DNA of 64,000 nucleotides from Candidatus Koribacter versatilis Ellin345 (GTDB lineage: Bacteria; Acidobacteriota; Terriglobia; Terriglobales; Acidobacteriaceae): contig NC_008009.1 in the NCBI RefSeq assembly GCF_000014005.1, positions 1,178,001 through 1,242,000 of the forward strand, given 5' to 3'. The notes beneath the pieces were generated by a model. The model was not told the origin of the DNA. It saw only the letters and a list, made by a program, of their open reading frames with translations, and searched no databases. A program made the position numbers and the translations under genes. Positions 1 to 9,428 of this stretch are shown in pieces. The number at the start of each line of letters is the position of its first letter. The stretch's first letter is position 1.

Positions 1-369
1 CTCTCACAACTGAGCGGTCCCGTCGAAAGTGGCGATGTCCTCGCCGTGCGCGTCACCGTCAGCGGCGGCAAATGGAAATACCTGCTCGTCGAAGATCCCA
101 TCCCCGCCGGTACCGAGTTCATCGAGCACGACGAACTCTACCAGGTGAACCAGAAGCCCACATGGTGGCGCAACTGGTATTCGCGCCGCGAATTCCACGA
201 TGACCGCGCCGCCATCTTCCAGACGTACTTCGACGGCAGCCGCGAATACTTCTACCTTTTGAAAGTCGTCAATCCGGGCATCTTCCAGATCAGCCCAGCT
301 TCGGTCCAGCCCATGTATCAACCCGACGTTCGCTCAACCACTGATCTCTCTCACGTGGAGGTGAAGTAA
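1..369 (+). CDS. C-terminal end of a bacterial alpha-2-macroglobulin-like protein (partial)
   Basis: The reading frame is open from the first base, so the gene starts upstream of the window and only the last 122 residues are seen. They include LLVEDPIPAG, a run of Tyr and Trp residues and a final YQPDVRS-type stretch, which resemble the terminal receptor-binding-like MG10 domain of bacterial alpha-2-macroglobulins. These are periplasmic protease traps, usually lipoproteins, often encoded beside a penicillin-binding protein. A transpeptidase gene does lie about 2 kb away, on the other strand. The stop codon overlaps the next ATG by one base (TAATG), so the two genes are probably coupled. The thioester and bait regions are outside the window, so the assignment rests on the tail only. 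Confidence 0.72.
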   Translation, partial: LSQLSGPVESGDVLAVRVTVSGGKWKYLLVEDPIPAGTEFIEHDELYQVNQKPTWWRNWYSRREFHDDRAAIFQTYFDGSREYFYLLKVVNPGIFQISPASVQPMYQPDVRSTTDLSHVEVK

Positions 370-1139
370 TGATTCGCAATGCCATCGCAATATTGCGCAG
401 TGGACGCGTCCTCGGACTTCACCTCGTCGGCAATGCACTTCTTCTCGTCGCTGCGAGCCTCTGGCTGCTCCTGCCGGAAGCGCATGTCTGGCAGTTGATC
501 ATCACAGGTGTTTGCGCACTCGCTATCCTGTTCCTCGCGCTCTGGCTGCACACCTCGACTCTCGAGTACGCCGCGAATCCCGGCCCGGAGAACTTCCGAA
601 TCGCATTTCGCCCAAGCTTTCTGCGCATGCTTTGGCTCTTCCTCGGCGTTGCCGTCCTCTTCTTGCTGATGTGGTACGTCGATCGTCTCACCGACCGTCA
701 ATATCAAATCGCCGACTATCTCTACGCAAAGATGCCGCCATCGCTCAGGCCAAAGGACGGCGCATCCGTCTACTATGCGCGCCTCGGAGTCATTATTTCG
801 ATCGTCTTCTGGTTCCTGCTACCGAGTCTGATGTTGCCCCTGATCGCGGCTCGCGTCATCGGTGCGCGCGTCCGCGCCGGATTGAAAACGCTCATTCGCT
901 GGCGCTACTGGCTCGCGATGATAGTCACCGTGTGTGTTGGCGTATGGCTTACGACCGTTCTTCTCAATTGGAAACCCGGTAAGAGCCTGAGCGCGCAGGA
1001 AGGGAGCTTGATCTTCCGCATGGCATTGGGCTACCTATTGGCTACTACATCTTGGCTCACGACCGCTGGATTACTGGGCTACTTTGTCCGAACTAACAGC
1101 GACATCGTTGGGAATTCCGCTCCGGAGCCAGCGAAGTAG
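369..1139 (+). CDS. Multi-pass membrane protein of unknown function
   Basis: This 256-residue protein has about six hydrophobic segments: residues roughly 15-32 and 40-60, one near 85-105, one at 140-160, and two in the C-terminal third. It is an integral inner-membrane protein, and no catalytic motif is visible. The start overlaps the stop of the alpha-2-macroglobulin gene, so it is probably co-expressed and may assist that envelope protein, which is inference. Its last 69 bases overlap the 3' end of the convergent SpoIID gene. I do not recognise the family. Confidence 0.75.
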   Translation: MIRNAIAILRSGRVLGLHLVGNALLLVAASLWLLLPEAHVWQLIITGVCALAILFLALWLHTSTLEYAANPGPENFRIAFRPSFLRMLWLFLGVAVLFLLMWYVDRLTDRQYQIADYLYAKMPPSLRPKDGASVYYARLGVIISIVFWFLLPSLMLPLIAARVIGARVRAGLKTLIRWRYWLAMIVTVCVGVWLTTVLLNWKPGKSLSAQEGSLIFRMALGYLLATTSWLTTAGLLGYFVRTNSDIVGNSAPEPAK

Positions 1140-2777
1140 TTCTCGCACTCCGTACTGCTTGGCAAACGCGGCGACCCTCGTGGTCGCCGCTTCATAGGCT
1201 CGCCGCACACTCGCTTCGTCGCTACGCGTCTCAATCGCGTGACTCATCTCATCCGTCGTCATCGGGTGTACAACGGAACTTCGCGATTCATCGCCGAGAT
1301 AAAGTACCAATCCCTCGCGAAACCACAACGGTGTTCCCGGTTTCGCATTGGATTCCACCAGCAAATGCAGGAACTCGTGCCGCAGCAGGGAACGGAGCCT
1401 TGATCCCAATACGCTCGGCGGCTGGATGCGGACGTGATCTCCGCGCGTGCTCGCCGCCACCCATCCGGGCTCGCCAGTTGCGTTGCGGAACATCTCTACC
1501 GTCGGATACACGTCAACTGCCGCACGCCCGCTCAGCACCAATCCCGATTTCTGGCTGGCCCAGGCCAGCGCCTCCTCCGAAGCTGGAAGCACACGCTCCG
1601 CATCGGGAATATTTACTGCGCGCACGTCGACCTTTCCGGCACGACTGATCCACGGAATCCCTTGCGCTGAGGCCGCATTCGCCGTGCCCGGATAATAGAA
1701 CGCCAAAATCTCGCGATAATTTTTGCCGGAGCGTGCCATCTCCGCCGCGCCCGTCTGGCAGAGTCCCACGCCATGTCCAACCCCGCGGCCTCGGAAAACA
1801 AATCGATCGCCGTTCCCACTCACCTCGTACCAATCGCTCTTCAGCGTGTTCCAGCCCAGCGCATGTCCGAGTGCAAACCGAAAACTCGATGCCGACATCG
1901 TGGCTCGTTGCTGGCTCTCTCCCACGCGGAATTCCAGCCTTTGCACACGCCCCGACGCCGTATGCGATGTGACCACAATCCGGTCCCACTTCACCGGAAC
2001 CTGCAACTTCGCCGCCTCGAGCGCCTTCGCTATCTCTTCGCGCGTCAACTCCGCACTCCAATCCTTCGAAACTCGCTTACAGTAGGGATCCTCATGCGCG
2101 ACCAGCGCAGCCGACCGTTGATCCGGCCACACCGACGCGACGTCTTCGGTCCGTCCTCCGCAATCCTTGTGGTAATAAGCCGCCAGCGGTGACCCGCGGT
2201 CCCACAGCAGTTCGTTCGCGGTCTGCGTAACCGCCTGCTGCACCGCAGGCGAGACGTCTGTCCGGAGATACTGGCAATGAGTGCTGTCGCAGAAATCGAA
2301 ATGCTCTTCCTTATGTCGTTCGCGAAACCGCGTCGCATACGAGCGGATCGCGACCGCCAATGCCTTCAATGCTTCGGGCGGCATATCTCCCGCTGTCTCT
2401 CCCTGCAGCACCGCCGCAACGTACTCTTCCGTCGGATAAACGGCGATAACGCGCAACTCTCCGCGAACTGCCGAGATCTCCAACGGCACATGCACGCTCA
2501 TCGGGCGAATCGTCCCGCCGCTGATCCTTACTGGCCCATTAATCGCGACGCGCATGGCAGCACGGTCCCCGATGCGTATCGAGCCTCCGTCTACACGCAC
2601 CGCGATCGTGCTCATGAGTTTTTCTTGTTTCCCATCTAATCGCAAAGTCGACGGTCCATCAGGCGCGATCGTTACCTCTTGCAAGTGATATAGCGACAAT
2701 AGCCGCACGCGAAACGGCGGCTGCTGCGCCATCGCCGTCGTCGCGAAGAAGAGGCACAGCCAGCGCAGCACTTTCAT
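1071..2777 (-). CDS. Secreted SpoIID-domain protein fused to a HExxH peptidase-like domain
   Basis: I place the start at the ATG at 2777, which gives a 568-residue protein with a clear signal peptide ending ATTAMA-Q and a 4-base ATGA overlap with the upstream transpeptidase gene. The longer frame would run 132 bases into that gene. A SpoIID/LytB core spans about residues 100-360, with LKALAVAIRSYA near 137-148 and RGRGVGHGVGLCQ near 329-341. SpoIID-type proteins act on denuded peptidoglycan glycan strands or stimulate amidases. The C-terminal part holds HEFLH at 467-471 and WFREG about 20 residues later, a typical gluzincin zinc site (peptidase MA-like). The pairing suggests one envelope protein with both wall-processing and protease modules. 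Activity of either domain is inferred. Confidence 0.85.
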   Translation of the reverse strand: MKVLRWLCLFFATTAMAQQPPFRVRLLSLYHLQEVTIAPDGPSTLRLDGKQEKLMSTIAVRVDGGSIRIGDRAAMRVAINGPVRISGGTIRPMSVHVPLEISAVRGELRVIAVYPTEEYVAAVLQGETAGDMPPEALKALAVAIRSYATRFRERHKEEHFDFCDSTHCQYLRTDVSPAVQQAVTQTANELLWDRGSPLAAYYHKDCGGRTEDVASVWPDQRSAALVAHEDPYCKRVSKDWSAELTREEIAKALEAAKLQVPVKWDRIVVTSHTASGRVQRLEFRVGESQQRATMSASSFRFALGHALGWNTLKSDWYEVSGNGDRFVFRGRGVGHGVGLCQTGAAEMARSGKNYREILAFYYPGTANAASAQGIPWISRAGKVDVRAVNIPDAERVLPASEEALAWASQKSGLVLSGRAAVDVYPTVEMFRNATGEPGWVAASTRGDHVRIQPPSVLGSRLRSLLRHEFLHLLVESNAKPGTPLWFREGLVLYLGDESRSSVVHPMTTDEMSHAIETRSDEASVRRAYEAATTRVAAFAKQYGVRELLRWLRSGIPNDVAVSSDKVAQ

Positions 2778-3688
2778 CGTTTCTCTTCCGCGTAGCTCTC
2801 GAAGATGCTGCGGGCAATCGCCGCGGCTTCCGTGCTCCCACGTCCGCGCTCCACGAACACCACCACCACAATCTCCGGATGCTCCGCCGGCGCAAACCCC
2901 GCCAGCCAAGCGTGGGTCTGCGGATTACGCGGATCCGCCGAGGTCCCCGTCTTTGCCGCAATCTTGATGTTGCTCGGCTGCGCTCCCTGCGCGAGTCCGT
3001 GTTCCACGGCCGCGCGCAATCCGTTCAGCACCACCTGCTGAGGCGCCGTCGCCTTTCCCGTCTGCCATCGCGCCATTTGCAGATACGCCGCAGCCATCTC
3101 CACCGGCGTCACCTGGATTCCAGCCGCTCCCACCGCAAGTAACTGCCGGTCTTCTACGGTGCGTTCGGGGGTGATCCGCCCCGCGCCTTCGTCCGGCAAG
3201 ATCCCCGGCGCTCGTGTGAAACCGTGTTCCTCGAAGTGCCGCTCCAACTCGCCCGGCTTCAGTCGCGTCGCTGCCGTAACAAAGTATGAATTGCACGAGA
3301 ACGCCAGCGCTTCCTCGGCGTCGAATTCGGAAAGCTCCGCCGGATGCGAGCACACCAGCCGATGTCCCTCGATATTCAGCGATCTCTTGCATGCGATAGT
3401 TTGTTGCGGCGTGGTCGCGTCACGCTCCAGTAGCAGTTCAAGTGTGAAGGGTTTGATCGCTGATCCCGGGGTTGCCACTCGCGTCGTGAGCGTCTTGCGA
3501 TTATGCGCTGCCAGCACCTGTCCATCGCTCACGCGTAGAACCACTGCCGCGCCTTGCTGACTGTCAAAGGCTCGATCCATCGCCTGCTGCAAAGATTCCA
3601 CGCGGTGGTCCGCGCTCGCGTCATAAAGCGCGAGCAGCGCCAGGCTAAAACCCAGCAGACATATTCTGGAGATGGAAAGAACACGCAC
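2774..3688 (-). CDS. Minimal penicillin-binding transpeptidase-domain protein
   Basis: This 304-residue protein has a signal peptide or anchor at residues 5-26 followed directly by a transpeptidase fold. The three active-site motifs of the penicillin-recognising serine enzymes are present and well spaced: SAIK at 76-79 with the nucleophile Ser76, SCN at 131-133, and KTG at 246-248. The usual N-terminal PBP2/3 dimerisation region is missing, so it is either a reduced D,D-transpeptidase or a carboxypeptidase. It is the first gene of a pair with the SpoIID protein, overlapping it by 4 bases, which points to joint wall remodelling. A class D beta-lactamase is the main alternative, but the Asn in SCN and the long C-terminal region fit a PBP better. 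Confidence 0.85.
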   Translation of the reverse strand: MRVLSISRICLLGFSLALLALYDASADHRVESLQQAMDRAFDSQQGAAVVLRVSDGQVLAAHNRKTLTTRVATPGSAIKPFTLELLLERDATTPQQTIACKRSLNIEGHRLVCSHPAELSEFDAEEALAFSCNSYFVTAATRLKPGELERHFEEHGFTRAPGILPDEGAGRITPERTVEDRQLLAVGAAGIQVTPVEMAAAYLQMARWQTGKATAPQQVVLNGLRAAVEHGLAQGAQPSNIKIAAKTGTSADPRNPQTHAWLAGFAPAEHPEIVVVVFVERGRGSTEAAAIARSIFESYAEEKR

Positions 3689-3769
3689 GCCGATAGTTTG
3701 CCTACCTCGCCGCGCCCGAGCAATGAAATTGCGCGGACGCGTACGCGTGCTGCGGAAGGGAACCGCCGA

Positions 3770-5665
3770 CTATTGCCGCACTTTGTACCAGAACACCGCG
3801 CCCTTCGTGATCGCCGGCAATACAAACGTCACGCGTCCGTTTTCTGCCGTGCCGACGACCTCCTGCTCTTCACCCATAAACGGCAGGAAAAAGCCCTTTG
3901 CCGACGTCTCCGGTACCGTCACCCGCACTCCCGTCTGCGGCGTTTGTACTGGGTTTTCGTGCGGAATCAAGCCCGAGAAGTTCGCGAAGTACACATGCGG
4001 CGACCCATCTACCCGCGCTATCGAAGTCGCCACCTGCGACGAAGCTTCAACCGCAATTCCATCCGACGGCAGCGCCGCCAAGAACTTTGCCTCGCTCTCG
4101 GTCTTTGTCCCCGCAAAATCCTTCGCCAACACCGCGTAATATTCTTTTCCCGGACAGTTCTCGAATTGCACCACATTCGAATCGGTGAACGTCGGTTGCG
4201 TCCCTGTCGCGATCACTTTCCCACCCTGCGTCGCGAATCGCTTGATCTCCGCCCGCTCGCTATCAGTCAGTACGCGCACATCCGGTAATACCAGCGCCTG
4301 TCCCTGAAACGCCCCCAGCGTCCGCGGCGTTACCACCTGGAATTCCCGATGCGACTGCATCAGAAGAATTAGAATTCCGCGATACGACTGCAGGAACTCC
4401 TCGGAATACAGATTCCGCGTCTCCGGCGAGAAGTACACTCCCACCGGCTTCATCGCCGACCGGGGCATGTAAAACACATCCTCATGCGCCGCGATCCACT
4501 TGAAGATCTTCGTTCGGGTCGTCTCGTCGTTCGAGCCCCCCATCGAGTGTCCCGGTGCGTCCCAGAAGTTCGCGTTCGCCATCACCTGCGACATCGCGAG
4601 GTTCATCATCGCCTCGCGCTTGTCCACCTTTTTGTCGCCGTCCCACGAGTAGTTCAGAATCCACGTGGGCTTGCCCTCGGCGAAAGCGCGGAACGTATGC
4701 ATGCCCACCTGGTAGTTGAACCAATCCAGCTGCGAGCGCGACGACGCCATGTGATCGCCTTCGCCGAATTCATACTCGTGCGCAATCGCGTCCACCACCG
4801 GATACAGGCTGTAGACATCTGCTCCGACCCGCACCGCTTCCTGCTCAATCCCCGGATAAATCTCCGGGATCGTCTTGATTTTCGGATTTACTTTCTTTGC
4901 GGTCGTCGCGATCTCGTTCATGAAGTCGGTAAACGTCTGAATGCGGAACTCAATCCATTTCTGGAAGTTCTTGTCGGTGAAATCGCCCAGCTTCAAGTCT
5001 TTCTTCGCATCCAAGCCCGTCTGCTTCTTGAATTCCGCTACGGTGTAATCATCGAAGCTCGCCCAGGTTTGTTCCCACCCGTCGAAGTGTGTCATCCAGT
5101 ACGGAATATCCACGTAGATACCGTCGATCCCCGTTCCCGCGATCTGCGCCACGCGTTGCATATACGTTTTGCGCCACTCCGTCGCGTACGGACTCACCCA
5201 CACATCTTCATCGCCTTTAGCAATCCAGAACGCCGACCCCGCCCCAAACACCGCCGGTTCGCCGGTAATCTTGCGCTGCAGCCAATCCGGATGGTCCTTC
5301 GCCAGCGTATGCGCGCTTTTGTCCGCATTCGCGGTAATACACTCCGTCCCCGCAATGTACACAAACGCGTAATTGCCCGCCTTGTGCGCCTTCTCGGCGA
5401 CCGCTTTAATCGCCGCCAGCTTCTCTTCCGGATGCAGATAGCTCTCGTAGCGACCCGGGATATCGTTGTCCACTTCAATCCCGAACACGCCCGTGCGCGT
5501 GGCGTTCTCGACGATCTCGTCCGCGTCGCCGCCCTTTAATCCATAACCGCCGATGCGCACATAGTTCGACCAGTCTTGCCCAGCAGGGAACTCTTTCCGT
5601 TCTCCCGCCGAAAGTGTTACCGCCGCGCACACTACGACCACTGCCGAACGCCAGATGTTCCGCAT
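3770..5665 (-). CDS. Secreted TIM-barrel glycoside-hydrolase-like protein
   Basis: This is a 631-residue exported protein with a signal peptide at residues 1-20. Residues about 30-400 look like a glycosidase TIM barrel: GIEVDNDIPGRYESYL, GIDGIYVDIPYW and PEIYPGIEQE are strand-end motifs rich in Asp and Glu. The part after residue 410 (GVYFSPETRNLYS, then LVLPDVRVLTDSE and GGKVIATGT) resembles the glutaminase-like trimerisation domain that follows the barrel in GH42-like enzymes. It may belong to the hypothetical glycosyl hydrolase 6 group. The substrate is unknown. It lies 11 bases after the Oar-type TonB receptor gene, so the pair is probably one uptake and degradation unit. Confidence 0.65.
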   Translation of the reverse strand: MRNIWRSAVVVVCAAVTLSAGERKEFPAGQDWSNYVRIGGYGLKGGDADEIVENATRTGVFGIEVDNDIPGRYESYLHPEEKLAAIKAVAEKAHKAGNYAFVYIAGTECITANADKSAHTLAKDHPDWLQRKITGEPAVFGAGSAFWIAKGDEDVWVSPYATEWRKTYMQRVAQIAGTGIDGIYVDIPYWMTHFDGWEQTWASFDDYTVAEFKKQTGLDAKKDLKLGDFTDKNFQKWIEFRIQTFTDFMNEIATTAKKVNPKIKTIPEIYPGIEQEAVRVGADVYSLYPVVDAIAHEYEFGEGDHMASSRSQLDWFNYQVGMHTFRAFAEGKPTWILNYSWDGDKKVDKREAMMNLAMSQVMANANFWDAPGHSMGGSNDETTRTKIFKWIAAHEDVFYMPRSAMKPVGVYFSPETRNLYSEEFLQSYRGILILLMQSHREFQVVTPRTLGAFQGQALVLPDVRVLTDSERAEIKRFATQGGKVIATGTQPTFTDSNVVQFENCPGKEYYAVLAKDFAGTKTESEAKFLAALPSDGIAVEASSQVATSIARVDGSPHVYFANFSGLIPHENPVQTPQTGVRVTVPETSAKGFFLPFMGEEQEVVGTAENGRVTFVLPAITKGAVFWYKVRQ

Positions 5666-5676
5666 TGAGGCCCCTT

Positions 5677-8600
5677 CTAGAATTCGAACCGTATCGCCAC
5701 TTGCATGTGGCGCGGTTGGTTGGCTTGGCTCTCCACGCGTCCGAAGCTTCCATCACCCCACGCAGAGAACGGCGTTGCAAAGCGCACCGAGTTCGTGAAG
5801 TTGAAGAACTCCGCGCGCAACTCGAGCTTCATGTTTTCGTGGATCGCAAAATCTTTGAACACTCCAAGGTCTAGGTTCTTGATCCCCTGGCCGCGGGCAT
5901 CCGACGAGAACCGCGGCGCATTGCCCGGCACTTGGTCGCCAGGGTCCGCGAAGCATGAGGCGTTGAAGTAGTTTGCGTTCGGGTCGTTCGACATGGCGAC
6001 ATCGTGCAGGCTCATTCCGCTGAGTGGATTGCACGAGAGGTTCGGCCGTTGCTGGCCGTCCCATAGCTGCGAGTTCGACATCGCAAACGGAATCGGTTGG
6101 CCCGACTGGAGGGTCAGCAGCGCGTTTACCGACCAACCGCCCACGAATCCATCCACCCATCGATTCATGTCGCCGCCAAACGTTCGAGTCCGTCCGAAGG
6201 GCAAGTCGTACACGGTCGCCAGCGTGAATCGCTGTGGCGTGTCGTTCGCTCCGATCGAATACTCTGCCTTCAGGTTGTTCAGGTCCTGCGGCTGGCCAAG
6301 TCCTGATCCGTTGAAGAAGATCCACGAGTTCGCGCCATACGAGGAATTGTCCGTCGCATGCGAATACGTGTAGCTGCCTTCAAAACTCAAACCGTGGCTG
6401 GGACGCTTCTGGAACCGGACCAGCAAACCGTTGTACCAGGAGTTCGCTGATGTCAGCGGCAGTCCCTCGAAGTCGCCGTCGAACTGCGGATACGGTTTCA
6501 ACAGGTTCACTAGCGGGATCGTGTCATTGTTGTAGATGGAATCCGGCTCATGGAAGGTCGCAGTCGGGCCAACGAACATCGACTGGAATGGATTTGGATA
6601 TAACTCGTTCAGCAAATCGCTCGGCGCCTCGCCCTTCGCGTTTGCCAAGGCGATCACTTTCTGCCGTGCCGCTGCCGATAGGAAATCTCGATTGCGCGTC
6701 GGATAGCCGTACGGCAGGTGCGTGCTGTGGTTTGCCGAGTAGTCCGCCGAAATCACGATCCCCCACGGCAACAGGTGCTGCACGCCGATGTTCCACTGGT
6801 AAATCTCAGGGTTGCGGTCTGGCAGGGTTCCCAGATCATTCGAATCCGCAAATCCCCACTCCGCCAGCTTCCCGTATGTTGTTCCCTGCGGTCCCGGCAC
6901 GGTGTTCGTCGGCAATGTCGGGAACGGATTATCCAATGTCGCGTACTGCGTCACTCCGCCGTCATTTGTGAAGTGAATCGCAGCGTCCTTGCGGAACGAC
7001 GTTCCCGAGTACTGGAAGTTGGTCGCCGTTGACAGCCCATAAAACATGCCGACGCCGCCCCGAAGTACCGTGTTCTGTGCCAATTGATACGCGAAACCCA
7101 ATCGCGGTCCCCAATTGTTCAAGTCGGAAGGAACATGGCGATTGTTGGAAGTCGCGAACACTGTCGTGCCCTTCAAATCAGTGGTTCCCAGCCCCAGCGT
7201 TGCAAGATCGGGGTCGCCCGTCGGGTTCAGGTTCAGCGACACTCCGCTGTCTCCCGTGAAATTGTCGAACTGGCTTCGGTTGTGCCGCTCCGTGTAGGGC
7301 GTGCTGAATTCGTAACGAAGTCCCAGGCTCAACGACAGTTTTGGCGTCACCTTCCAATCGTCCTGGAAGTAGAACGCGTTCTGCATCGACTTATCCGCGA
7401 CCCCGTATTTAATGTTGATCTGCCCACTTTGGGGAAACCCGAGCAGCATGCCCGCAAGGCCGGTGCCGTAGTTTGCAGGACTTCCGCCAAACGGATCTTC
7501 CGCTGTGATCGTCTTCGTGAAGTTGAACAATCCCGTCGCGTAGTCCGGTTGGTAGAAGTTGTTCAGGAAAATCCTGCCCTCCCATCCGTACTTGAAGGAG
7601 TGCTTGCCGTGTATCCAACTCATCTGCGAGGCAAAAACGTACTGCGTGTGGCCGTTGACGGTGTCCACGCAGCACTGTTGGTCGTTGAGCCCCGAGTAGT
7701 TGTCCACCGGCATTGACGGCATCCGCTGGATCCCGTTCGCGTCCATATACAGCGTCGGCAATCCGAGTGTCGTAAGGTCTACTTTCTGCGACGTGCCCTT
7801 CTGGTAATAGCGGTCAAGTCCGGCGCGGTTCGTCCACAGCAGCGTCGGCGAGATCGTCCACGTTCCTTCCAGCACCACGTTGCGCGTGGTTGTATTGCTG
7901 GTGATACCGTCGTAGAACGCGCCTGGTTGATCGAACTCGCTGTTCGCCTGGCTATAACGTCCCATCAGGTGAATGCGGTCGTTCCATTGGTGGTCGATTT
8001 TGATGTCGAACTGCGTATTCGGGCTCGTGATCACCGTTGCCACGTTGAAGTTCGTCTGCGTCCCCGGATCAATCGGTCCTGTCGCGGCGGGGTAGGCATT
8101 TACCAGGTTCTGCCCGATCGCAGTGATCATCCCAGCGGGAATCACATTCCCTACGAACGGCTGGCGAGTCTGCGTCACCGGATCGTACGCGAACGGATTG
8201 AAGAGCTGCACGGGCACCAGGTTGCCGTTATCGTCCTGCACCATCGTCTCGGAAAAATTCCCCGCGCGCTCGAGGTCCGTCGGCACGCGCCCGCTGATCA
8301 AGTTCTTGTTGTTCTGCCGAACGTGCTCAACGTCCACCAGGAAGAAAGTTTTGTTCTTGTAAATCGGCCCCGACAGCGCTCCCCCAAACTGATCGCGGGT
8401 GTTGTCGGTCCGCGGAACGCCAGCACGGTTCGAGAAGAAATCGTTCGCGTTCAGTTCCGTGCGTTGCCCAAACCACCAGCCGCTGCCATGGAACTTGTTC
8501 GTGCCCGACTTCATCAGCACGTTCACCACCGTGCCGCCGTTGCTGCCGAACTCCGCCGCGAAGCTGTTGTTCTGTACCTTGAATTCCTGAATTACTTCGG

Positions 8601-9261
8601 TCGACGGTACATAGCTCACATTCGTCGTCGCGCCTTCGCCCTGTTCCGGTCCGGTCGCCAGTCCGCCATCCAGTCGGAACTCCGCCGATCCATAGCGCTG
8701 ACCATTCGAAGAGAAATCCGTTCCATACGGATAGCCACCACCGTTGTTCAGCGTAGTCACGCCTGCGGAGAGATACACCAACTGCGTCACATCGCGATTT
8801 TGAATCGGCATGCGACTGATGAACTCATTCGTCACTTCGGTGCCGAGCGATGCCCCACCTGTATCGAGCAGCGGTGCTGTATCGACCACATCGACACTTT
8901 CATTCGCTGCCGCTGGTTTTAACTCAAACGTCATACTCGCCTGCTGATTCACCGCCAGCACAATGTTCTTATGCACGGACGTCGCAAATCCCTTCGCTTG
9001 CACCCGCAACGTGTACGTCGTCGGCCGCAATGCTGTGAAGATGTATCGGCCTGCGTCATCCGTCGTCGCCGTTTGCGAAAGCCCCGTCTCGTCCGCCGTG
9101 ATCGTCACGGTTGCATGCGGTAGCATCGCGCCGGTGTTATCGGTCACTTGTCCGCGCAATTCTGCGGTGTACGTGCCTTGGCTCACCGCGTTTGGCGCGA
9201 ATGTGAATACGAGAAGAACAACCGCGAGTGCAAAGAGAACGCCCTTCCGAATGTTGCTCAT
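5677..9261 (-). CDS. Oar-type TonB-dependent outer-membrane receptor with carboxypeptidase-regulatory domain
   Basis: I chose the ATG at 9261 (1194 residues), which has GGAGG seven bases upstream; a TTG five codons earlier is the alternative. After the signal peptide comes a carboxypeptidase-regulatory-like beta-sandwich (about residues 30-115, with GQVTDNTGAMLPHATVTI and GRYIFTALRPTTY). A plug domain follows (ISRMPIQNRDVTQLVYLSAG), and then a long beta-barrel ending in the aromatic MQVAIRFEF. Such very large receptors are expanded in Acidobacteriota and are thought to import oligosaccharides or peptides. The downstream gene is a secreted hydrolase in the same orientation. Palindromic operator-like sites lie just upstream. 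Confidence 0.92.
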   Translation of the reverse strand: MSNIRKGVLFALAVVLLVFTFAPNAVSQGTYTAELRGQVTDNTGAMLPHATVTITADETGLSQTATTDDAGRYIFTALRPTTYTLRVQAKGFATSVHKNIVLAVNQQASMTFELKPAAANESVDVVDTAPLLDTGGASLGTEVTNEFISRMPIQNRDVTQLVYLSAGVTTLNNGGGYPYGTDFSSNGQRYGSAEFRLDGGLATGPEQGEGATTNVSYVPSTEVIQEFKVQNNSFAAEFGSNGGTVVNVLMKSGTNKFHGSGWWFGQRTELNANDFFSNRAGVPRTDNTRDQFGGALSGPIYKNKTFFLVDVEHVRQNNKNLISGRVPTDLERAGNFSETMVQDDNGNLVPVQLFNPFAYDPVTQTRQPFVGNVIPAGMITAIGQNLVNAYPAATGPIDPGTQTNFNVATVITSPNTQFDIKIDHQWNDRIHLMGRYSQANSEFDQPGAFYDGITSNTTTRNVVLEGTWTISPTLLWTNRAGLDRYYQKGTSQKVDLTTLGLPTLYMDANGIQRMPSMPVDNYSGLNDQQCCVDTVNGHTQYVFASQMSWIHGKHSFKYGWEGRIFLNNFYQPDYATGLFNFTKTITAEDPFGGSPANYGTGLAGMLLGFPQSGQINIKYGVADKSMQNAFYFQDDWKVTPKLSLSLGLRYEFSTPYTERHNRSQFDNFTGDSGVSLNLNPTGDPDLATLGLGTTDLKGTTVFATSNNRHVPSDLNNWGPRLGFAYQLAQNTVLRGGVGMFYGLSTATNFQYSGTSFRKDAAIHFTNDGGVTQYATLDNPFPTLPTNTVPGPQGTTYGKLAEWGFADSNDLGTLPDRNPEIYQWNIGVQHLLPWGIVISADYSANHSTHLPYGYPTRNRDFLSAAARQKVIALANAKGEAPSDLLNELYPNPFQSMFVGPTATFHEPDSIYNNDTIPLVNLLKPYPQFDGDFEGLPLTSANSWYNGLLVRFQKRPSHGLSFEGSYTYSHATDNSSYGANSWIFFNGSGLGQPQDLNNLKAEYSIGANDTPQRFTLATVYDLPFGRTRTFGGDMNRWVDGFVGGWSVNALLTLQSGQPIPFAMSNSQLWDGQQRPNLSCNPLSGMSLHDVAMSNDPNANYFNASCFADPGDQVPGNAPRFSSDARGQGIKNLDLGVFKDFAIHENMKLELRAEFFNFTNSVRFATPFSAWGDGSFGRVESQANQPRHMQVAIRFEF

Positions 9262-9288
9262 GCTGGCCTCCGACAAACAATGACACTG

Positions 9289-9320
9289 GCTTTCAAAACG
9301 TTTCGTAAACTTTCGAAAGC
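9289..9320 (-). promoter_or_regulatory. LacI-like palindromes upstream of the Oar-type receptor operon
   Basis: The 32 bases just upstream of the receptor start hold AAACGTTT (9296-9303), a perfect palindrome with a central CG like many LacI-family operators. They also hold CTTTCGAAAG (9310-9319), another perfect palindrome, and the outer arms GCTTTC and GAAAGC pair with each other. No LacI-type gene is in the window, so the regulator is unknown. Confidence 0.45.
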
Positions 9321-9428
9321 TTTTTACTTCATCCTGAGCAGCCCGTCAATAGTTTTGCTCACATGACTTCTCCTTTCGGTTCGTTTGGCAGTCGCCTCGA
9401 CGTGTAAGATTCGCTGTTCTGGATTCCT

